This document shows positions 21,781 through 23,740 of a stretch of 23,740 bases of DNA, piece by piece; position 1 is the first letter of the stretch; each line of letters opens with the position of its first letter. Below the pieces are notes generated by a model that was not told where the DNA came from, did no database searches, and saw only the letters and a list, made by a program, of their open reading frames with translations. The DNA is taken from the IMG/VR virus record IMGVR_UViG_3300031227_000435, positions 1 to 23,740 of that record, one strand, 5' to 3'. The translations under genes were made by a program, and so were the position numbers. This stretch comes from a virus.

Positions 21781-22584
21781 CTAATTATCAATCCGCCAGT
21801 CAAAGAAGCTGTTTTCGTCCTTAGCTAGCTGTAACATCTCGCGCGCAAGCTCCTTAATTTCCGCTTGCGCATGCTTTGTAGTGCGCATTTCAAGGAAGTG
21901 TTTGAAGTATTGCGCTTTCATTGTGACTACGATATTCGTCTTTGTCCCTATTGGCAATACTGCCCTAGCGTCTTCTTTCTTTACCCCTAAAGACAGGAGC
22001 TTAGAATAGGCGGCGAAAGAATCACCAATAGCTTTATCAAGCACAGAATTCTGCTCGTCATTTAGACCTTCTGGGTATACAGCGCCCGATTCGCTTACAT
22101 CACAATACCGCATTGAGCGCTCTGAGTACGATGCGGCACGGTGGCGCACTAGCTGATTCGCACATGCCTTACTTATACTCTCGATGTAGAATGTCAGTGC
22201 TCCATGTACCATCTTCTCATTGTCTGACAGCTCGTCAAAGTTCAAGAATGACCCATCCTCAACAGGGAGAGCATGCACCATCTCTATTGACGTCCTTCCG
22301 TTCATGCTGATTATTGGCGGGGCATATCCATCCATCGTGACGTCTGTGCCATATTTGTATCCGCCGCTCCATAGCTGCCGATATAAGCTTTCCCCGAATC
22401 CTGACATACCCTTGCACCACACTCCATGCTCAAATGGCGATAGATGCCCCCACTCTACTAACTTTCCAAGAAGCCTGTCGTCGTCATCGCCTATAGAGGT
22501 ATGACACACGCGAGCGGCCTGTGCGATTAGACGTTCCTTATTCAGATCTACGTCTGGTTGAATTGCCCATAGCGTTACTTTCAT
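21781..22584 (-). CDS. thyX: Flavin-dependent thymidylate synthase ThyX
   Basis: A 267-residue enzyme making dTMP from dUMP with FAD, NADPH and methylenetetrahydrofolate. The ThyX signature lies at 147-160, 'RHRAASYSERSMRY' (RHRxxSxxExSxRY), with Ser at 154 where many members have Asn. An N-terminal 'HLSPFEH' (47-53) and 'TKTNIVVTMKAQYFKHFLEMR' near residues 214-234 are further family segments. Its ATG overlaps the upstream TGA as ATGA, so it is translated with the phosphatase-fold gene. It belongs with the reductase in phage DNA precursor supply. Confidence 0.94.
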   Translation of the reverse strand: MKVTLWAIQPDVDLNKERLIAQAARVCHTSIGDDDDRLLGKLVEWGHLSPFEHGVWCKGMSGFGESLYRQLWSGGYKYGTDVTMDGYAPPIISMNGRTSIEMVHALPVEDGSFLNFDELSDNEKMVHGALTFYIESISKACANQLVRHRAASYSERSMRYCDVSESGAVYPEGLNDEQNSVLDKAIGDSFAAYSKLLSLGVKKEDARAVLPIGTKTNIVVTMKAQYFKHFLEMRTTKHAQAEIKELAREMLQLAKDENSFFDWRIDN

Positions 22585-23435
22585 AGATATCCTAGCGCTT
22601 TTAGTCTATCATGTAGATTGCTCTTCCCAACATCATGCGACGAGTGGTAACTATCGTTGTAATTGAATCCGTCCCTATCGACAACGATTTTCTTGCCGCC
22701 GTGTATCGTGATGAATTTCCAGTCGTCGTCCATCGGCCCCTCTGTCCATATCTCTGTTACATCGCTTGGTGCGGAATGATCATATAGGTATTTGCCAAAA
22801 TGCATAAAGCGCTGGATGTACTTGTTACAGAATGGCCCTCCGGCTATGCCGCCGTGCACGTTCTTACCAAAGGTCGGCACCCGCAATACCTCGAAGCTGT
22901 CGTTGTTGTGGTGCGCATACCTTTGATCGCGAGCAGAGAAATCTTCTCCGTGATCGCCAGTAACCATAATTGGCACATCAAGTTCTAGGAGTGGCTCCAT
23001 TTCGTAATCCATCCATTGTAACCTGCGAAGGTATGCCTCCTCAAGCCTTTCGTGATTACCCGCCTCGGCTAGCAACATAGCCTTTTCTTGATCTAGCCCG
23101 TATGGTGCGTGTGGTATCCTATAGAATAGGTGCGCCGTGCCAGTTCTATCCCATTCGTCAACCAGCTTACGCGCATCGCCGACCCCATGATCAAAGTCTA
23201 GATCTGCCCACTCATTCCACCCAAGGTTGGTCCATGCAAGCTCTGGCTCTTGCGGATTCTCCCATTCCTGACGCCCAGTAAGCACCGCGACCGTCCCAGG
23301 TATTGTCCATGTGGAACTTGCGTATGTTGGTATCTCTACTTCCGCGAGCTTGCTCATGACAGGCAGCTTGTGCAGATTCTTTTTCCATAAGCGATAGTTA
23401 AACGTGCATACTACAACGATTACACCGTTGAGCAT
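22581..23435 (-). CDS. Alkaline-phosphatase/sulfatase-fold protein
   Basis: A 284-residue protein. 'TYASSTWTIPGTVAVLTG' (37-54) corresponds to the nucleophile loop, with Thr/Ser instead of the Cys/Ser of arylsulfatases. 'VPIMVTGDHGEDFS' (154-167; Asp161, His162) is the metal-binding loop, and 'HAPYG' (109-113) plus 'HHNND' are further metal or substrate residues. The N-terminal strand 'GVIVVVCTFNYRLW' has Cys10 where a metal-binding Asp is expected. It lacks the sulfatase CxPxR signature, so a phosphoesterase or transferase role is likelier than sulfatase. There is no signal peptide, so it acts inside the cell. GGGAG precedes the ATG. Its role in a nucleotide operon is unknown; nucleotide or cell-envelope head-group substrates are both possible. 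Confidence 0.68.
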   Translation of the reverse strand: MLNGVIVVVCTFNYRLWKKNLHKLPVMSKLAEVEIPTYASSTWTIPGTVAVLTGRQEWENPQEPELAWTNLGWNEWADLDFDHGVGDARKLVDEWDRTGTAHLFYRIPHAPYGLDQEKAMLLAEAGNHERLEEAYLRRLQWMDYEMEPLLELDVPIMVTGDHGEDFSARDQRYAHHNNDSFEVLRVPTFGKNVHGGIAGGPFCNKYIQRFMHFGKYLYDHSAPSDVTEIWTEGPMDDDWKFITIHGGKKIVVDRDGFNYNDSYHSSHDVGKSNLHDRLKALGYL

Positions 23436-23451
23436 TTATTCATTCTCCCTA

Positions 23452-23740
23452 TCACTCAAAGTCATATCTGCGCATCTCATGCACTACCTGCACCCTAGCC
23501 CCTCTCCCAACCACTCCCCATCTCAGAGCTGTCTCGTAGCCGATCTCCATTATGATGTTGTTCCTCTCCATCCAGTTTGTAGTTTCCTGATGCCCAGAGC
23601 AGTCAGCCACCATTAGGTATTCGTCGTACTCATTATACCTCACTCTGACTATTTCGCCAATCCTCTGGCAATCAACCACTGCTATGAATCCGCTAACCCG
23701 GCTTGGGATCTGCATCGGCAATGAGTATGCCGTCAGCCCC
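23452..23740 (-). CDS. 3D/RlpA-like double-psi barrel protein, 5' end beyond right edge
   Basis: The frame is open from the right edge; only the last 95 residues are in the window. They read 'GLTAYSLPMQIPSRVSGFIAV', then 'EYLMVADCSG', then 'NNIIMEIGYETALRWG' and 'RGARVQVV'. This order, with AYS, an Ala-Asp-Cys-Ser-Gly loop and a 'I..I....A..WG.RG..V' end, resembles the 3D and RlpA-type barrels of lytic transglycosylases and wall-associated enzymes. The TTG at 23721 could be a start but the frame runs on upstream. The stop is 16 bases before the phosphatase-fold gene. A wall-degrading role is inferred; the catalytic Asp pattern is only partly visible. Confidence 0.55.
   Translation of the reverse strand, partial: GLTAYSLPMQIPSRVSGFIAVVDCQRIGEIVRVRYNEYDEYLMVADCSGHQETTNWMERNNIIMEIGYETALRWGVVGRGARVQVVHEMRRYDFE

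Noticed and set aside
22581-23435. Arylsulfatase
   Set aside because: The CxPxR/SxPxR signature needed for formylglycine is missing (the loop reads STWTIPG), so only the broader alkaline-phosphatase fold is claimed.
1-23740. tRNA genes
   Set aside because: I found no cloverleaf with the TTC-arm and anticodon-arm pattern in the few non-coding stretches; gaps other than 6348-6908 are about 110 bases or less.

Overview
The window is part of the genome of a tailed double-stranded DNA phage (Caudoviricetes). It carries a large terminase, a Mu-type portal and capsid protease, a major capsid protein, a holin, a lysin, RecA, ribonucleotide reductase, ThyX and homing-type nucleases. Genes are tightly packed, with 1-8 base overlaps and AGGAGG-like ribosome binding sites. 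RecA and these ribosome binding sites point to a bacterial host. I cannot name the host.

Layout. (1) Positions 1-9544 form the packaging and head block, read leftward. In transcription order it holds a probable small terminase, the large terminase, a holin, a 561-base insertion (6348-6908), a small ORF, a portal fused to a MuF-like tail, a one-helix peptide, a HAD-nucleotidase-like protein, a small hypothetical, a Mu I-type protease/scaffold, a capsid decoration-like protein, the major capsid protein, a C2H2 zinc-finger protein and a structural-like protein cut by the left edge. (2) Positions 9545-9622 are a divergent promoter region. (3) Positions 9623-17092 are read rightward: HNH nuclease, calcineurin-like phosphoesterase, a 79-codon gene without ATG, a PD-(D/E)XK-like nuclease, RecA/UvsX, a very large multidomain lysin, a two-helix membrane protein and a small HTH-like protein. 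(4) A bidirectional terminator lies at about 17092-17135. (5) Positions 17140-23740 are read leftward: a 3D/RlpA-like protein cut by the right edge, an alkaline-phosphatase/sulfatase-fold protein, ThyX, an HTH plus degenerate LAGLIDADG protein, a Nudix hydrolase and a class II-like ribonucleotide reductase with a LAGLIDADG intein.

How the genes fit together. Block 5 supplies DNA precursors (ribonucleotide reductase, ThyX, Nudix). Block 3 combines recombination and nuclease functions with host wall degradation. Block 1 builds and fills the head.

The most unusual region is 6348-6908. Two 91-base copies of a structured sequence, in inverted orientation and with compensatory changes in three stems, flank a fragment of a zinc-finger/PD-(D/E)XK nuclease. 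They resemble the right-end omega RNA of IS200/IS605 TnpB elements, but no TnpB is present. The right copy has its own promoter and ends at the base before the holin stop codon. Other noteworthy items are the lysin (two glycosidase-like domains around an amidase), the intein, and several enzyme-like proteins with altered catalytic residues.
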